Notes: generated from the sequence alone by a model not told the origin. A stretch of 43,210 nucleotides of DNA from Candidatus Nomurabacteria bacterium (GCA_943356445.1 CALREZ010000008.1:1-43210); one strand, 5' to 3'; shown: positions 32,122 to 39,576, counted from the first letter of the stretch. A program made the numbers and translations.

Positions 32122-32130
32122 TGTGGATAA
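32122..32130 (+). promoter_or_regulatory. TGTGGATAA box
   Basis: The fourth identical DnaA-box-like 9-mer, 43 bp before the start of the surface-protein gene. Confidence 0.4.
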
Positions 32131-32137
32131 CAAATAT

Positions 32138-32171
32138 AAAAATGGACAGAAGTTTTTTCTGCCCATTTTTG
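32138..32171 (-). terminator. terminator of ftsX
   Basis: On the minus strand AAAATGGGCAGAA / TTCTGTCCATTTTT, with one mismatch, located downstream of ftsX. Confidence 0.85.
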
Positions 32172-32189
32172 TTTTATGTATTTTTTTCT

Positions 32190-33116
32190 TTATACTTTGA
32201 GATATTTGCGAACGGCGAGGAAACTTGAGACGGCGCCGAGCGACATTCCGACCATAAGGACGATGATGAATATCTGGAAGAAATTTTTGAGGTAGTACGA
32301 GTAGAGATTAACCCCGCCGAAAAAGTCTTGAGTCGTTCCCGTAAGCCAGAGGGTTATCGGGTAGAAAAGAATCATTGCCAACAAAGCCGAAACCGCCCCG
32401 TACATCATTCCTCCGACGATAAACGGCCCGCGAACATACATACTGCTTGCGCCGACGAGCTTCATCACGTTGATCTCTTCGCGCGTCATGTAAATAACCA
32501 AGCGAATGGTATTGAAGGTAATGAGGAGCGAGGTGGAGACGAGGACGAGGGCGAAAGTATAGCCGAATTGTTTGGTTCCGGCGATAATCTTCGTCAGACG
32601 GTCAATAATATCTTTGTTCTGTCTGAAATTAACCTTGTCTATGATATTCGTCCCGCCGGCCATAAGCGTATTTTGGCTCTCTATTTTTTTTGCAATGCCT
32701 TCATATTGGGACGGATCTTTGGCAATAACATTCAATCGCGCGCCGAGAGGGTTATCCCCTATTTCATTCAAGGCCTGCAAGGTCAGATAATCATCTTTGT
32801 GTTTATCTTTGAATTCGGCGATAGCTTGATCGCGGGATACGTATACGACGGAAGCGACTTCGGGCTGTTTTTCCAGATTGGATTTTATCTGCAGAATGTC
32901 GGCTTCAGGCGCGGCCGTAACAAAATACACGTTCACGTCCACTTTTTCTTTAAAATCCGAAAGTACCGCCTCCAAAATGACATTCGTGAAGATAAGGGAG
33001 ATAACGGTAAAAAGCGTTACCGTAACCACGAGAATGGAGGAAAGCGATACGAAGCCGTTTCTCCAAAAACTCAAAACCCCCGCGCGCAGTATTCTTTTTG
33101 TGTTAAGCCAAAACAT
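32190..33116 (-). CDS. ftsX: cell-division ABC transporter permease FtsX, 308 aa
   Basis: The partner of FtsE that links the divisome to peptidoglycan hydrolases. The N-terminal cytoplasmic stretch WLNTKRILRAGVLSFWRN is followed by TM1 (LSSILVVTVTLFTVISLIF), a large extracellular domain (DVNVYFVTAAPEADI to KVNFRQNKDIIDRL) and three C-terminal TM segments (FALVLVSTSLLITF; YGAVSALLAMILFYPITLWL; IFIIVLMVGMSLGAVSSFLA). The ORF-track start is a TTG inside a poly-A palindrome; ATG 33116 is preferred. Unlike the usual overlapping ftsEX, about 100 bp with a 31-bp inverted repeat lie between the two genes. Confidence 0.93.
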   Translation of the reverse strand: MFWLNTKRILRAGVLSFWRNGFVSLSSILVVTVTLFTVISLIFTNVILEAVLSDFKEKVDVNVYFVTAAPEADILQIKSNLEKQPEVASVVYVSRDQAIAEFKDKHKDDYLTLQALNEIGDNPLGARLNVIAKDPSQYEGIAKKIESQNTLMAGGTNIIDKVNFRQNKDIIDRLTKIIAGTKQFGYTFALVLVSTSLLITFNTIRLVIYMTREEINVMKLVGASSMYVRGPFIVGGMMYGAVSALLAMILFYPITLWLTGTTQDFFGGVNLYSYYLKNFFQIFIIVLMVGMSLGAVSSFLAVRKYLKV

Positions 33117-33126
33117 ATTTTTTGTG

Positions 33127-33218
33127 AGAAAAAAGTTAAAAGTCAAAAGAAAAAAGTTTACGTTTTTTTCTTTTTCTTTTTTTTTACACTTTTTTCTTTT
33201 TACTTTTAACTTTTTTCT
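33127..33218. repeat. 31-bp inverted repeat between ftsE and ftsX
   Basis: Arms AGAAAAAAGTTAAAAGTC... (33127-33157) and its complement (33188-33218) match at 30 of 31 positions around a 30-nt T-rich loop. The right arm reaches the ftsE stop codon. It would form a strong cruciform or RNA hairpin between two co-functioning genes. Confidence 0.85.
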
Positions 33219-33898
33219 TAAAGTACATATTTCCCGCTCGCATCATCGCGGATGATTTTTCCTCCTTCCATGGTAATGACGCGTTTGCCGAGAAGATCAA
33301 TAATGCCTTTGTTGTGAGTGGTCAAAATCACTGTCGTTCCGATGTCGTTTATTTTTTTCAGGATTTGAACGATCTCGTAGGTGTTGACCGGATCAAGGTT
33401 TCCGGTCGGCTCGTCGGCGATAATAATGTCGGGCTGGTTCACGATCGCGCGAGCGATAGCGACGCGCTGCTTCTCTCCCCCGGAAAGGTGCCCGGGAAAA
33501 TCCCACGCTTTATTATTCAAATCAACGAGTTCAAGCACATGCGGTACGTCAAAAGCGATTTCGTCATCGCTTCGTCCGGCTGCCTCCATCGCAAAAGCTA
33601 TGTTTTCGTACACTGTTTTGTCGGGTAAAAGACGGAAATCTTGGAAGATCATGCCGATTCTTCGGCGGAGTTTGGTGACATCATTCCGGTGAAGTTCGTG
33701 GACGTTGACCGATTCAAAAAAAACGGAACCTTCGGTCGGTTTTTCTTCCGCGAGTAAAAGTTTGAGAAGCGTCGTCTTCCCCGCTCCGGAGTGTCCGACA
33801 ATGGAAACGAATTCATTATGCGCTATGGAAAAATTAATATCCTGAAGAGCGAGAGATTCATTCGGATATTTTTTTGAAACTTTATCAAAGTAAATCAT
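33218..33898 (-). CDS. ftsE: cell-division ATP-binding protein FtsE, 226 aa
   Basis: An ABC ATPase that drives FtsX. Walker A is [12 protein letters not shown], the Q-loop is in [18 protein letters not shown], the signature is [15 protein letters not shown], Walker B is [12 protein letters not shown] and the switch His is in LTTHNKGI. The length is standard for FtsE. It is upstream of ftsX on the same strand. The region in front (33903-33940) holds one copy of a dispersed AGCTTTTAG-type repeat. Confidence 0.96.
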   Translation of the reverse strand: MIYFDKVSKKYPNESLALQDINFSIAHNEFVSIVGHSGAGKTTLLKLLLAEEKPTEGSVFFESVNVHELHRNDVTKLRRRIGMIFQDFRLLPDKTVYENIAFAMEAAGRSDDEIAFDVPHVLELVDLNNKAWDFPGHLSGGEKQRVAIARAIVNQPDIIIADEPTGNLDPVNTYEIVQILKKINDIGTTVILTTHNKGIIDLLGKRVITMEGGKIIRDDASGKYVL

Positions 33899-33902
33899 GG
33901 GT

Positions 33903-33940
33903 GAGCTTTTAGGTTTTAGCTGTTAGATTTTAGCTTTCCG
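33903..33940. repeat. AGCTTTTAG-type dispersed repeat
   Basis: It matches 34 of 38 positions of the sequence at 36018-36055 between the two tRNA-Thr genes, ending TTTTAGCTTTCCG in both. Confidence 0.7.
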
Positions 33941-34026
33941 AAAAAAGCCATTCCTTCTTATTCTACCAGTAAGAAGACGATGCGACAACAATACATTGTT
34001 CATTAATTTGTTCTCCGTTAAATTAA

Positions 34027-34051
34027 AATCTGAAAGCTTACAGATTTTTTT
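34027..34051 (-). terminator. weak terminator overlapping the prfB stop
   Basis: On the minus strand AAATCTG-TAAGCTTT-CAGATTT followed by TAATTT. The stem overlaps the final codons of prfB. The T-run is poor. Confidence 0.5.
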
Positions 34052-34916
34052 CCGCTTCAATGAATTCGTCCAATTCACCGTCCTCCAGTATGGCATCAAC
34101 TTTGCTCGTTTCCACTCCGGTACGGTGGTCTTTTACCATTTTATACGGATGCAAAACATACGAACGAATCTGGTTTCCCCACTCTATCTCGGTGGTCTTG
34201 CTGACATACATTCCGGACTCCGCGCTTTTTCTTTCCATCTCTTTCATTTTATACAATTTCCCGCGAAGGATATTCAGAGCTTTTTCTTTGTTTTGGAGTT
34301 GAGAACGTTCGGAGTCAACGTGAACGGAAAGCTTGGTCGGGAGATGAACAATGCGGACGGCTGTTTCTCTTTTATTTACATTCTGACCTCCTGGGCCGCT
34401 GGAACGAGCGAATTCTATGGAAAGTTCGCTCTCGGGAATTTCCAAGTCTTCGGTCTTGCTGAAGACGGGAATAACTTCAACCATGGAAAAAGAGGTATGG
34501 CGGAGTTTCTTTGCATTAAACGGCGAGATGCGGACAAGCCGATGAACTCCGGACTCATGTTTGAGCGTGCCATACGCATTCTTCCCTTCCACTTCAAACG
34601 TAAGATTTCTAAAACCCCCTTGGGTGTTTTCATTCTTGTGAAGAATCAGAATTGACCATCCGCGGTTGGCAATATATTTTTCGTACATGCGAAAAAGCAT
34701 TGCCGAAAAATCTTCCGAGTCATCTCCGCCCGCTCCTGAAAAAATGGTTATGATGGCTCCGCCTTTGTCGTATTTTCCTCCCCCTCCGCTCAAGAGCGAC
34801 TCTTTCAAGTCTGAAAGTTCTTTGACCAGCTCTTGCGCTTTGGTTTTGTTCTGCCAAAAGTCGGGAAGCATCATCATTTTTTCTATCTCTTCTATTCTTG
34901 CTTTCTGTTCTTCCAT
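34038..34916 (-). CDS. prfB: peptide chain release factor 2, short form (292 aa)
   Basis: It terminates translation at UAA/UGA. The stop-codon-reading tripeptide SPF is in VRISPFNAKKLRHTSF and the catalytic GGQ is in SSGPGGQNVNKRETAVRI, so this is RF2 rather than RF1 (PxT). MEEQKARIEEIEKMM at ATG 34916 is the likely start; the ORF-track start lies upstream of the M48 terminator. At 292 aa it is about 70 residues shorter than E. coli RF2. The missing part is in domain 1, between FWQNKTKAQELVKEL and GGAIITIFSGAGG. No in-frame UGA autoregulatory frameshift site is seen. Confidence 0.93.
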   Translation of the reverse strand: MEEQKARIEEIEKMMMLPDFWQNKTKAQELVKELSDLKESLLSGGGGKYDKGGAIITIFSGAGGDDSEDFSAMLFRMYEKYIANRGWSILILHKNENTQGGFRNLTFEVEGKNAYGTLKHESGVHRLVRISPFNAKKLRHTSFSMVEVIPVFSKTEDLEIPESELSIEFARSSGPGGQNVNKRETAVRIVHLPTKLSVHVDSERSQLQNKEKALNILRGKLYKMKEMERKSAESGMYVSKTTEIEWGNQIRSYVLHPYKMVKDHRTGVETSKVDAILEDGELDEFIEAEKNL

Positions 34917-34953
34917 TGATTTCCATTGTATCAGACGAGCCGTAAATAGAAAA

Positions 34954-34980
34954 CACCCGCCATGAGTAAAATGGCGGGTG
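34954..34980 (-). terminator. terminator of the M48 protease gene
   Basis: CACCCGCCAT / ATGGCGGGTG, 10-bp perfect stem, with TTTT on the minus-strand side, between the M48 stop and prfB. Confidence 0.85.
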
Positions 34981-34993
34981 CGTGTTTTCTTTT

Positions 34994-35839
34994 TCAAGGC
35001 GTTTTTTTGAGAACTCGGCGAAGCGACGAGATCCTACGCGACTGAGAAAAAGCATCTTCTTTAACGTATTTCTCTAAAATTCCAATGACAGGAATCGGCG
35101 AACCGAGAATTTTCGCCGCAGTATTATCCGCAAGCACTTCTTTGACGACATACAGCACCGATTTGCACTGATCTTTGAAAAAGACAAAGAAAAGAACGAC
35201 TGTATAGGCAACGGTAGGATAGTCAAAAGCCGGATGCCACGTACCATGATAGATCAAGGAATAAAAGAAAATTTTTATCATGACCAGAACAGAAAACCAC
35301 CAACATAAGAACCAAAGGATATTTTCCACCGCCATAAGCAGCATATCCCTGTTTAGAACATGCCCTACTTCATGAGCGAGTATCGTCCATATCTCTTGAG
35401 GAGAACATCTCCAGTATGTTTCTTCCGTAAAAAGAAGGAAATCGGTTTGATAGCAATGCCCGATAAGAGCATTCACTTCTTCTGCTGGCCGACACGTAAA
35501 AAGGAGCGGCATTTCATATCCTTTTTCATCAAAAAAACTTTTGACGATATTTCTTTCCGTTTCGGTCGCTTCGCGGACATGAACATTTTTTCCGGCAAAA
35601 AGACGGTTAAGTTTTACCAAAAAAGGAGAGGTATCCTTCCGTTGTCTTATTTCCGCATGCAAGAAAAACGGGATCGGAACGAGAGAATAAAGAAGAAATC
35701 TTCCGTCAATCGCACCTTTTTCAAAAACGGCAAAATAAAAGCAAAAGATGGTGTAAATCGCAATGAGAATAAGAATGGAAAATTGGATCGTTCTTGCGGT
35801 CATTCGGAGATTCCGAACTTTTTTCATATCAAGGTCCAC
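34994..35839 (-). CDS. M48-family membrane zinc metalloprotease, 281 aa
   Basis: Two N-terminal TM helices (FSILILIAIYTIFCFYF; FLLYSLVPIPFFLHA), the zinc motif HEVGH in TILAHEVGHVLNRD, a further two TM segments and a third ligand Glu in KEVLADNTAA. This is the HtpX-like layout, for membrane protein quality control. The GTG at 35839 is chosen because AAGGAGG lies 5 nt before it; the ATG at 35827 is the alternative. The two Cys-containing TM helices are unusual but not diagnostic. Confidence 0.9.
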   Translation of the reverse strand: MDLDMKKVRNLRMTARTIQFSILILIAIYTIFCFYFAVFEKGAIDGRFLLYSLVPIPFFLHAEIRQRKDTSPFLVKLNRLFAGKNVHVREATETERNIVKSFFDEKGYEMPLLFTCRPAEEVNALIGHCYQTDFLLFTEETYWRCSPQEIWTILAHEVGHVLNRDMLLMAVENILWFLCWWFSVLVMIKIFFYSLIYHGTWHPAFDYPTVAYTVVLFFVFFKDQCKSVLYVVKEVLADNTAAKILGSPIPVIGILEKYVKEDAFSQSRRISSLRRVLKKTP

Positions 35840-35907
35840 ACCGGCCTCCTTGGGGACGCAAACATATCTGTCTGCAAAAGTACCATGAATTCAATAAAAG
35901 CGCAAAC

Positions 35908-35937
35908 AAAAAAGCGGCGGGGTACCGACGCTTTTTT
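35908..35937 (-). terminator. terminator after tRNA-Thr(CGU)
   Basis: On the minus strand AAAAAAGCG ... CGCTTTTTT, directly after the tRNA 3' end. Confidence 0.85.
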
Positions 35938-35941
35938 CGTG

Positions 35942-36014
35942 AGCCACCTCGCAGGATTGAACTGCGGACCTTCTCGTTACGAGTGAGATGCTCTACCAAC
36001 TGAGCTAAGGTGGC
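35942..36014 (-). tRNA. tRNA-Thr (anticodon CGU)
   Basis: Acceptor GCCACCT/AGGTGGC, D arm AGCTCAGTTGGTAGAGC, anticodon loop CTCGTAA (CGU) and T arm GCAGTTCAATCCTGC. CCA is not encoded. The anticodon stem has one A-C mismatch next to the loop. It lies 89 bp downstream of a second tRNA-Thr gene on the same strand. Confidence 0.93.
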
Positions 36015-36017
36015 AAC

Positions 36018-36098
36018 GAGCTTTTAGCTTTTAGGTGTCAGCTTTTAGCTTTCCGTCGTTGTGAAGCTAAAACCTAAAACCTAAAAGCCAAAAGCTAA
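36018..36098. repeat. imperfect inverted repeat between the two tRNA-Thr genes
   Basis: AGCTTTTAGCTTTTAGGT... (36019-36052) pairs imperfectly with CTAAAACCTAAAAGCC... (36064-36097). It belongs to the same repeat family as 33903-33940. Confidence 0.7.
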
Positions 36099-36103
36099 AT
36101 TGG

Positions 36104-36176
36104 AGCCTGGTCGCAGGATTGAACTGCGGACCTCGTCATTACCAATGACGTGCTCTACCAACTGAGCTAACCAGGC
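36104..36176 (-). tRNA. tRNA-Thr (anticodon GGU)
   Basis: Acceptor GCCTGGT/ACCAGGC, anticodon loop TTGGTAA (GGU) on a perfect CGTCA/TGACG stem, T arm GCAGTTCAATCCTGC. CCA is not encoded. Its first 11 bases are part of the 55-bp tandem repeat that lies upstream. Confidence 0.95.
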
Positions 36177-36346
36177 AAATTTTGATGTTTATTTATTTTT
36201 CTGTCTAATCAGCCAAAACAGCTAACCAGGCAAATTTTGATGTTTATTTATTTTTCTGTCTAATCAGCCAAAACAGCTAACCAGGCAAATTTTGATGTTT
36301 ATTTATTTTTCTGTCTAATCAGCCAAAACAGCTAACCAGGCAAATT
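36166..36346. repeat. 55-bp tandem repeat, 3.3 copies, including the tRNA-Thr 5' end
   Basis: The units begin at 36166, 36221, 36276 and (partial) 36331, each starting GCTAACCAGGCAAATT. The copies are identical to the eye, which suggests recent expansion. The unit contains the tRNA's first 11 bases and the presumed promoter DNA (TTGGCT and an AT-rich block on the minus strand), so the promoter may be present three times. Confidence 0.95.
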
Positions 36347-36380
36347 ACCCATACAATATATCTTATTTTTAAACAAAAAG

Positions 36381-36406
36381 AAAGGGGGTTCGCGAGAACC
36401 CCCTTT
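36381..36406 (-). terminator. terminator of the GGDEF gene
   Basis: AAAGGGGGTTC-TCGC-GAACCCCCTTT followed by CTTTTTG on the minus strand. Confidence 0.92.
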
Positions 36407-36418
36407 ATTGCCCATATT

Positions 36419-37090
36419 TTACGATACTTCTTCTTTGAGAGACGAAACTCGGCGGTCCATTTTTCGTTCCGTTTTGAAACGATGCATCACTTTGCTGGAA
36501 GCTTCTATCGCTTGAGCGATTTCGTCTTCGGTTTGTCCGAGCCGTATCTCTCTCACTCCGAAAGAAAAGCTGACGTTGCCGGCAAGGCCGGGGAAACGCT
36601 TTGCAATAACCGTCTCAAAACGCCTTCTGTTTTCCAAAAGAAGTCTCTCGGCTTCTTCAGGAGAAGAAGCGGCAAAAAGCAAAAGGAATTCGTCTCCGCC
36701 CTTTGAGCGTCGTACCACCAAGTCGTCTTGCCGTTTCCAGCGATTCAAAATGTTGGCCAGCGCCACCAATATGCGATCCCCGACGAAGTATCCGAAATCC
36801 GCATGATTATTCGTCCATTGAAGACCGTCCAAGTCCACAAAAGCGACGCAGTGCGAATGAGTATGAGACCGGTGAGCGGTGTGTTCTTCTTGCGAAGCAG
36901 CGGAAGACGCCTCTCTTTTCCTTTCTACGCTATCCATAACGTCAATGCATTTTTTTTCAAAATGTCTCATGATTCGGAGCCCGGTCAGCGGATCGTGCGT
37001 CAATTCGTTTTTGAGGTCTTTGATCGTTGAATACTGTATCCAAACGACCAAAAAGAGAAAAACAAAGGCCAAAAACTCTATAAGATTCAT
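36419..37090 (-). CDS. membrane-anchored GGDEF diguanylate cyclase-like protein, 223 aa
   Basis: One N-terminal TM helix (LIEFLAFVFLFLVVWIQYS) then a GGDEF domain: DPLTGLRIMRHFEK, VDLDGLQWTNNHADFGYFVGD and SKGGDEFLLLF with an intact GGDEF. No RxxD inhibitory site is clear. A His/Ser-rich insertion (SSAASQEEHTAHRSHTHSH) sits early in the domain. Diguanylate cyclases make c-di-GMP; no effector or EAL gene is in view. GGGAGG 7 nt before ATG sets the start. Confidence 0.88.
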   Translation of the reverse strand: MNLIEFLAFVFLFLVVWIQYSTIKDLKNELTHDPLTGLRIMRHFEKKCIDVMDSVERKREASSAASQEEHTAHRSHTHSHCVAFVDLDGLQWTNNHADFGYFVGDRILVALANILNRWKRQDDLVVRRSKGGDEFLLLFAASSPEEAERLLLENRRRFETVIAKRFPGLAGNVSFSFGVREIRLGQTEDEIAQAIEASSKVMHRFKTERKMDRRVSSLKEEVS

Positions 37091-37186
37091 AATTTATCCT
37101 CCCGGAAAATAGAATAGAAAATAACAGAAACCTGATATAATTTACTATGGATATAGAAATATGTCAATAGCTCGTGGTGATAGGGT

Positions 37187-37215
37187 TTGACAAAACTATA
37201 TATTGGATATATAAT
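37187..37215 (+). promoter_or_regulatory. perfect consensus sigma-70 promoter
   Basis: TTGACA, a 17-bp spacer and TATAAT, all matching the textbook consensus, 30 bp before the 53-aa gene. It is the strongest promoter visible in the window. Confidence 0.85.
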
Positions 37216-37244
37216 ATATCCAGCATTAACTTCGGAGAGCCGTC

Positions 37245-37406
37245 ATGATGCGGTATATCTTAAAAGAGTTTAAAAAACAAGATCTCCAGAAAGAGCAGGA
37301 AAAAGTAATGAAAGAGATGCGGCAAAAAGAAAAAGAAATGGAAGACCTGCGAAGAAAACTGGGGACTCTCATGGAGATGGCGCAAGCCCTTCGTTCTGAG
37401 GAGTAA
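37245..37406 (+). CDS. small coiled-coil protein, 53 aa (not in ORF track)
   Basis: It begins MMRYILKEFKKQDLQKEQEK and continues as a nearly uninterrupted charged helix (Lys/Glu/Met-rich, heptad-like EMRQKEKEMEDLRRKLG). It has no Cys, no Pro and no membrane segment. The GGAGAG site 5 nt before ATG, the consensus promoter and the terminator at 37429-37463 show a real, probably highly expressed gene, missed by the ORF track because of its length. The function is unknown; an RNA- or DNA-binding or scaffold role is conceivable. Confidence 0.8.
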   Translation: MMRYILKEFKKQDLQKEQEKVMKEMRQKEKEMEDLRRKLGTLMEMAQALRSEE

Positions 37407-37428
37407 GGAAGGAAAAAGATCATTTACA

Positions 37429-37463
37429 GGGAGCGGATCAACTGGTAAATCCGTTCCCTTTTT
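37429..37463 (+). terminator. terminator of the 53-aa gene
   Basis: GGGAGCGGAT / ATCCGTTCCC with one G-U pair, followed by TTTTTG. The MazG-like gene starts 15 nt later. Confidence 0.9.
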
Positions 37464-37477
37464 GTTTTAATATATAT

Positions 37478-37816
37478 ATGAACACACTGAAAGAAAATCC
37501 CACGATCGGAGATTTGCAAGCGAACGTAAAAGCTTTTTGCAAAGAACGCGGCTGGGACAAAAACTCAAACCTCGTCATCTTAAGCGGGCTCGTGGAAGAG
37601 CTCGGCGAACTCACGCGGGCGATGAGAGATTATCAAGGAGAATGGGAACAAGACGGCAAAGAAAGCAAGAAGGGGCAAAAGCACCATCTTGAACACGAAT
37701 TTGCCGATGTATTGAATTACCTTCTTGATCTCGCGAACTATTTTGATGTTGACCTGGAAAAAGCGTTTCGCGAAAAAAATAAAATAAACGAAACGAGAAA
37801 GTGGAATAACTCGTAA
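37478..37816 (+). CDS. MazG-like NTP pyrophosphohydrolase, 112 aa
   Basis: All-alpha NTP-PPase signature: VEELGELTRAM (E-x-x-E) and EFADVLNYLLDLANYFDVDLEKAFREKN (E-x-x-D and the terminal helix). These enzymes hydrolyse NTPs or modified dNTPs to the monophosphate and clean the pool. The gene starts just after a terminator, with TAATAT 4 nt before ATG, so it probably has a leaderless transcript. It is followed after 3 nt by the DUF4105 gene, with which it is co-transcribed. Confidence 0.9.
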   Translation: MNTLKENPTIGDLQANVKAFCKERGWDKNSNLVILSGLVEELGELTRAMRDYQGEWEQDGKESKKGQKHHLEHEFADVLNYLLDLANYFDVDLEKAFREKNKINETRKWNNS

Positions 37817-37819
37817 AAT

Positions 37820-38647
37820 ATGTTTTTTGTTTTTCTCAAGTTTTTTTTGATTACGAGCGCCGCGATCGTTTTGATCGCCTCCTTTTGGCTGTATAAAAAG
37901 CGACCGTTAAAGGATCGGAATTGGAGCCCGGATCAAAAAATCCTTCCGACGGCAGAGTTCAAAGAAGACGGAAAGATTCTTATAAAAAACGTTCGCCATA
38001 TTTCTTACAAAACAGCAACGGATTATACGGTCAGTCACTACGATCGCGAATACGACCTCAATAAACTCAAAAAAGTCTGGCTTTCTCTCGTTCACTTCAC
38101 CGGTTACAAATACGCCGCGCACACATTCCTTTCATTTGAATTTGAAGACGATGTTTTTGTTTCCATTTCCGTTGAGATACGAAAGAAAAAAGGAGAAAAA
38201 TATTCCGCGGTCAGAGGTCTTTTCCGTCAGTTTGAACTCATGTATGTGATCGCCGACGAACGCGACGTCATACGTCTTCGCACCGATCATCATAAAGACA
38301 ATCTTTTTCTTTATCCGCTCCGCTTCACCAAGGAACAATCGCAGGAACTTTTCTTGGATATGTTGAAGAGGTCAAATGAACTGACTCAGAACCCCGAATT
38401 TTATCACTCCGTTTCAAATGCCTGCTTCGGAAATATCGTAAAACATATCAACCGTGTCGTTCCGGGAAAGATACCCTTTGACTACCGAGTCGTCCTTCCG
38501 GAGAACGCCGACCAATATATCCACGCGCTCAACATCATTGATACGGAACTTCCCTTCCAAGAAATACGAAAAAAACACATCATCAATCATTTTGCCAAAG
38601 AACACGGCGAAGACCCCGATTTCTCACTAAGGATACGCGGCCGCTGA
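37820..38647 (+). CDS. DUF4105-family membrane-anchored protein, 275 aa
   Basis: One N-terminal TM helix (FFLITSAAIVLIASFWLY), then the DUF4105 pattern: RNWSPDQKILPTAEF, IKNVRHISY, AAHTFLSFEFEDDVFVSISVEIR, FRQFELMYVIADERDVIRLRT and the conserved NACFGNI. Conserved His, Asn and Cys suggest an enzymatic, possibly Cys-dependent, domain outside the membrane, but no activity is established. It is the second gene of the operon with the MazG-like gene and ends with a terminator. Confidence 0.85.
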   Translation: MFFVFLKFFLITSAAIVLIASFWLYKKRPLKDRNWSPDQKILPTAEFKEDGKILIKNVRHISYKTATDYTVSHYDREYDLNKLKKVWLSLVHFTGYKYAAHTFLSFEFEDDVFVSISVEIRKKKGEKYSAVRGLFRQFELMYVIADERDVIRLRTDHHKDNLFLYPLRFTKEQSQELFLDMLKRSNELTQNPEFYHSVSNACFGNIVKHINRVVPGKIPFDYRVVLPENADQYIHALNIIDTELPFQEIRKKHIINHFAKEHGEDPDFSLRIRGR

Positions 38648-38654
38648 TATCAAG

Positions 38655-38687
38655 AAAATCCCGAAGGTTCAACCTTCGGGATTTTTT
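38655..38687. terminator. terminator after DUF4105 gene
   Basis: AATCCCGAAGGTT-C-AACCTTCGGGATT with a T-run, at the convergent junction with the EamA gene. It overlaps the end of the EamA ORF (stop at 38686). Confidence 0.92.
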
Positions 38688-39576
38688 AAGAAACGATTTT
38701 TTCTTTTTTGAGAAGAGAAAACATGATTCCGCACACAAGAACGATAGAGCAACCAATAAGCGACCGAACGGTAAGCAGCTGGTGAAAGAACAAGACGCTC
38801 CATATCAAGCTGAATACAGGAGAAAGATATCCAAGAATGGTCATTTTTCCTATTTTCGCAAGCTGATACGCCTTGGTCATACAGATCTGTCCGATGGTGG
38901 CGAACACCCCCGCCCCAATCATTGTCAGCCAGATATACGTCCCGGAAGGAATAGTCAAACCATACCGCCAAAAATACGGAACATGGATGAAGACGGAAAC
39001 AAAACAAAAGTAAAAAACAACGCAGACCGAGGTATTGCTTCTTCCCGCTCGCGCCACCATGAGGTTGGAGAGGGCCGCAAAAAATCCCGCAGCGAGGGCG
39101 ATAGCCTTTCCCGTGAGATGAGCCGTACCAAGATGCGGATCAAACAAAAGGAACAACCCGATCAGAGAACCGAAGACGGCGAAAAGCGCGGAAAACGAAA
39201 ACTTTTCAGAAAGAAAAAACGGGAAAAGCAGAACGATGAATATCCCGTTGCTTGACTGAATGAAGGTTGATTCCGCCATACCAATAGACTGGATCGCAAA
39301 AAAGAAAAGCATGAGCGACACCCCGCCGAACAATCCGCGAAACCAAAGAGATGCCCGTCCGTCTCCAAAAAGACTTCTTACATCTCGGGCGAATATCGCC
39401 GGAATAAGCAAAATGATCAAATTGACGAGCACCCGGACAAAACTTACCATAGATGACGAAACGCTTGGATCAAGCACCCGCGCAAGATAGACGCAAGACG
39501 CCATCAAAGAAAAAGATATGCTGGCAAAGATCATATGAAGAGAACCGGACAGAGTGTCCGAGATCCGCATTTTCAC
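38686..39576 (-). CDS. EamA/DMT-family transporter, 296 aa
   Basis: About ten hydrophobic segments in two repeats of the EamA type (FASISFSLMASCVYLAR; WFRGLFGGVSLMLFFFAIQSIGMAESTFIQSSNGIFIVLLFPFFLSE; the second half starts at ALAAGFFAALSNLMVAR). DMT proteins export or import small metabolites; the substrate is unknown. The start is GTG 39576, 4 nt after GGAGGTG (39581-39587); the ATG two codons later is the alternative. Confidence 0.9.
   Translation of the reverse strand: MKMRISDTLSGSLHMIFASISFSLMASCVYLARVLDPSVSSSMVSFVRVLVNLIILLIPAIFARDVRSLFGDGRASLWFRGLFGGVSLMLFFFAIQSIGMAESTFIQSSNGIFIVLLFPFFLSEKFSFSALFAVFGSLIGLFLLFDPHLGTAHLTGKAIALAAGFFAALSNLMVARAGRSNTSVCVVFYFCFVSVFIHVPYFWRYGLTIPSGTYIWLTMIGAGVFATIGQICMTKAYQLAKIGKMTILGYLSPVFSLIWSVLFFHQLLTVRSLIGCSIVLVCGIMFSLLKKEKIVS

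Noticed and set aside
34038-34916. Recoded UGA (Gracilibacteria/Absconditabacteria-type genetic code)
   Set aside because: TGA ends several genes here (for example the LexA-methyltransferase and DUF4105 genes) and RF2 is encoded.
36166-36346. Tandem 55-bp units as a mini CRISPR
   Set aside because: The units are identical and adjacent, with no variable spacers, and derive from the tRNA-Thr upstream region.
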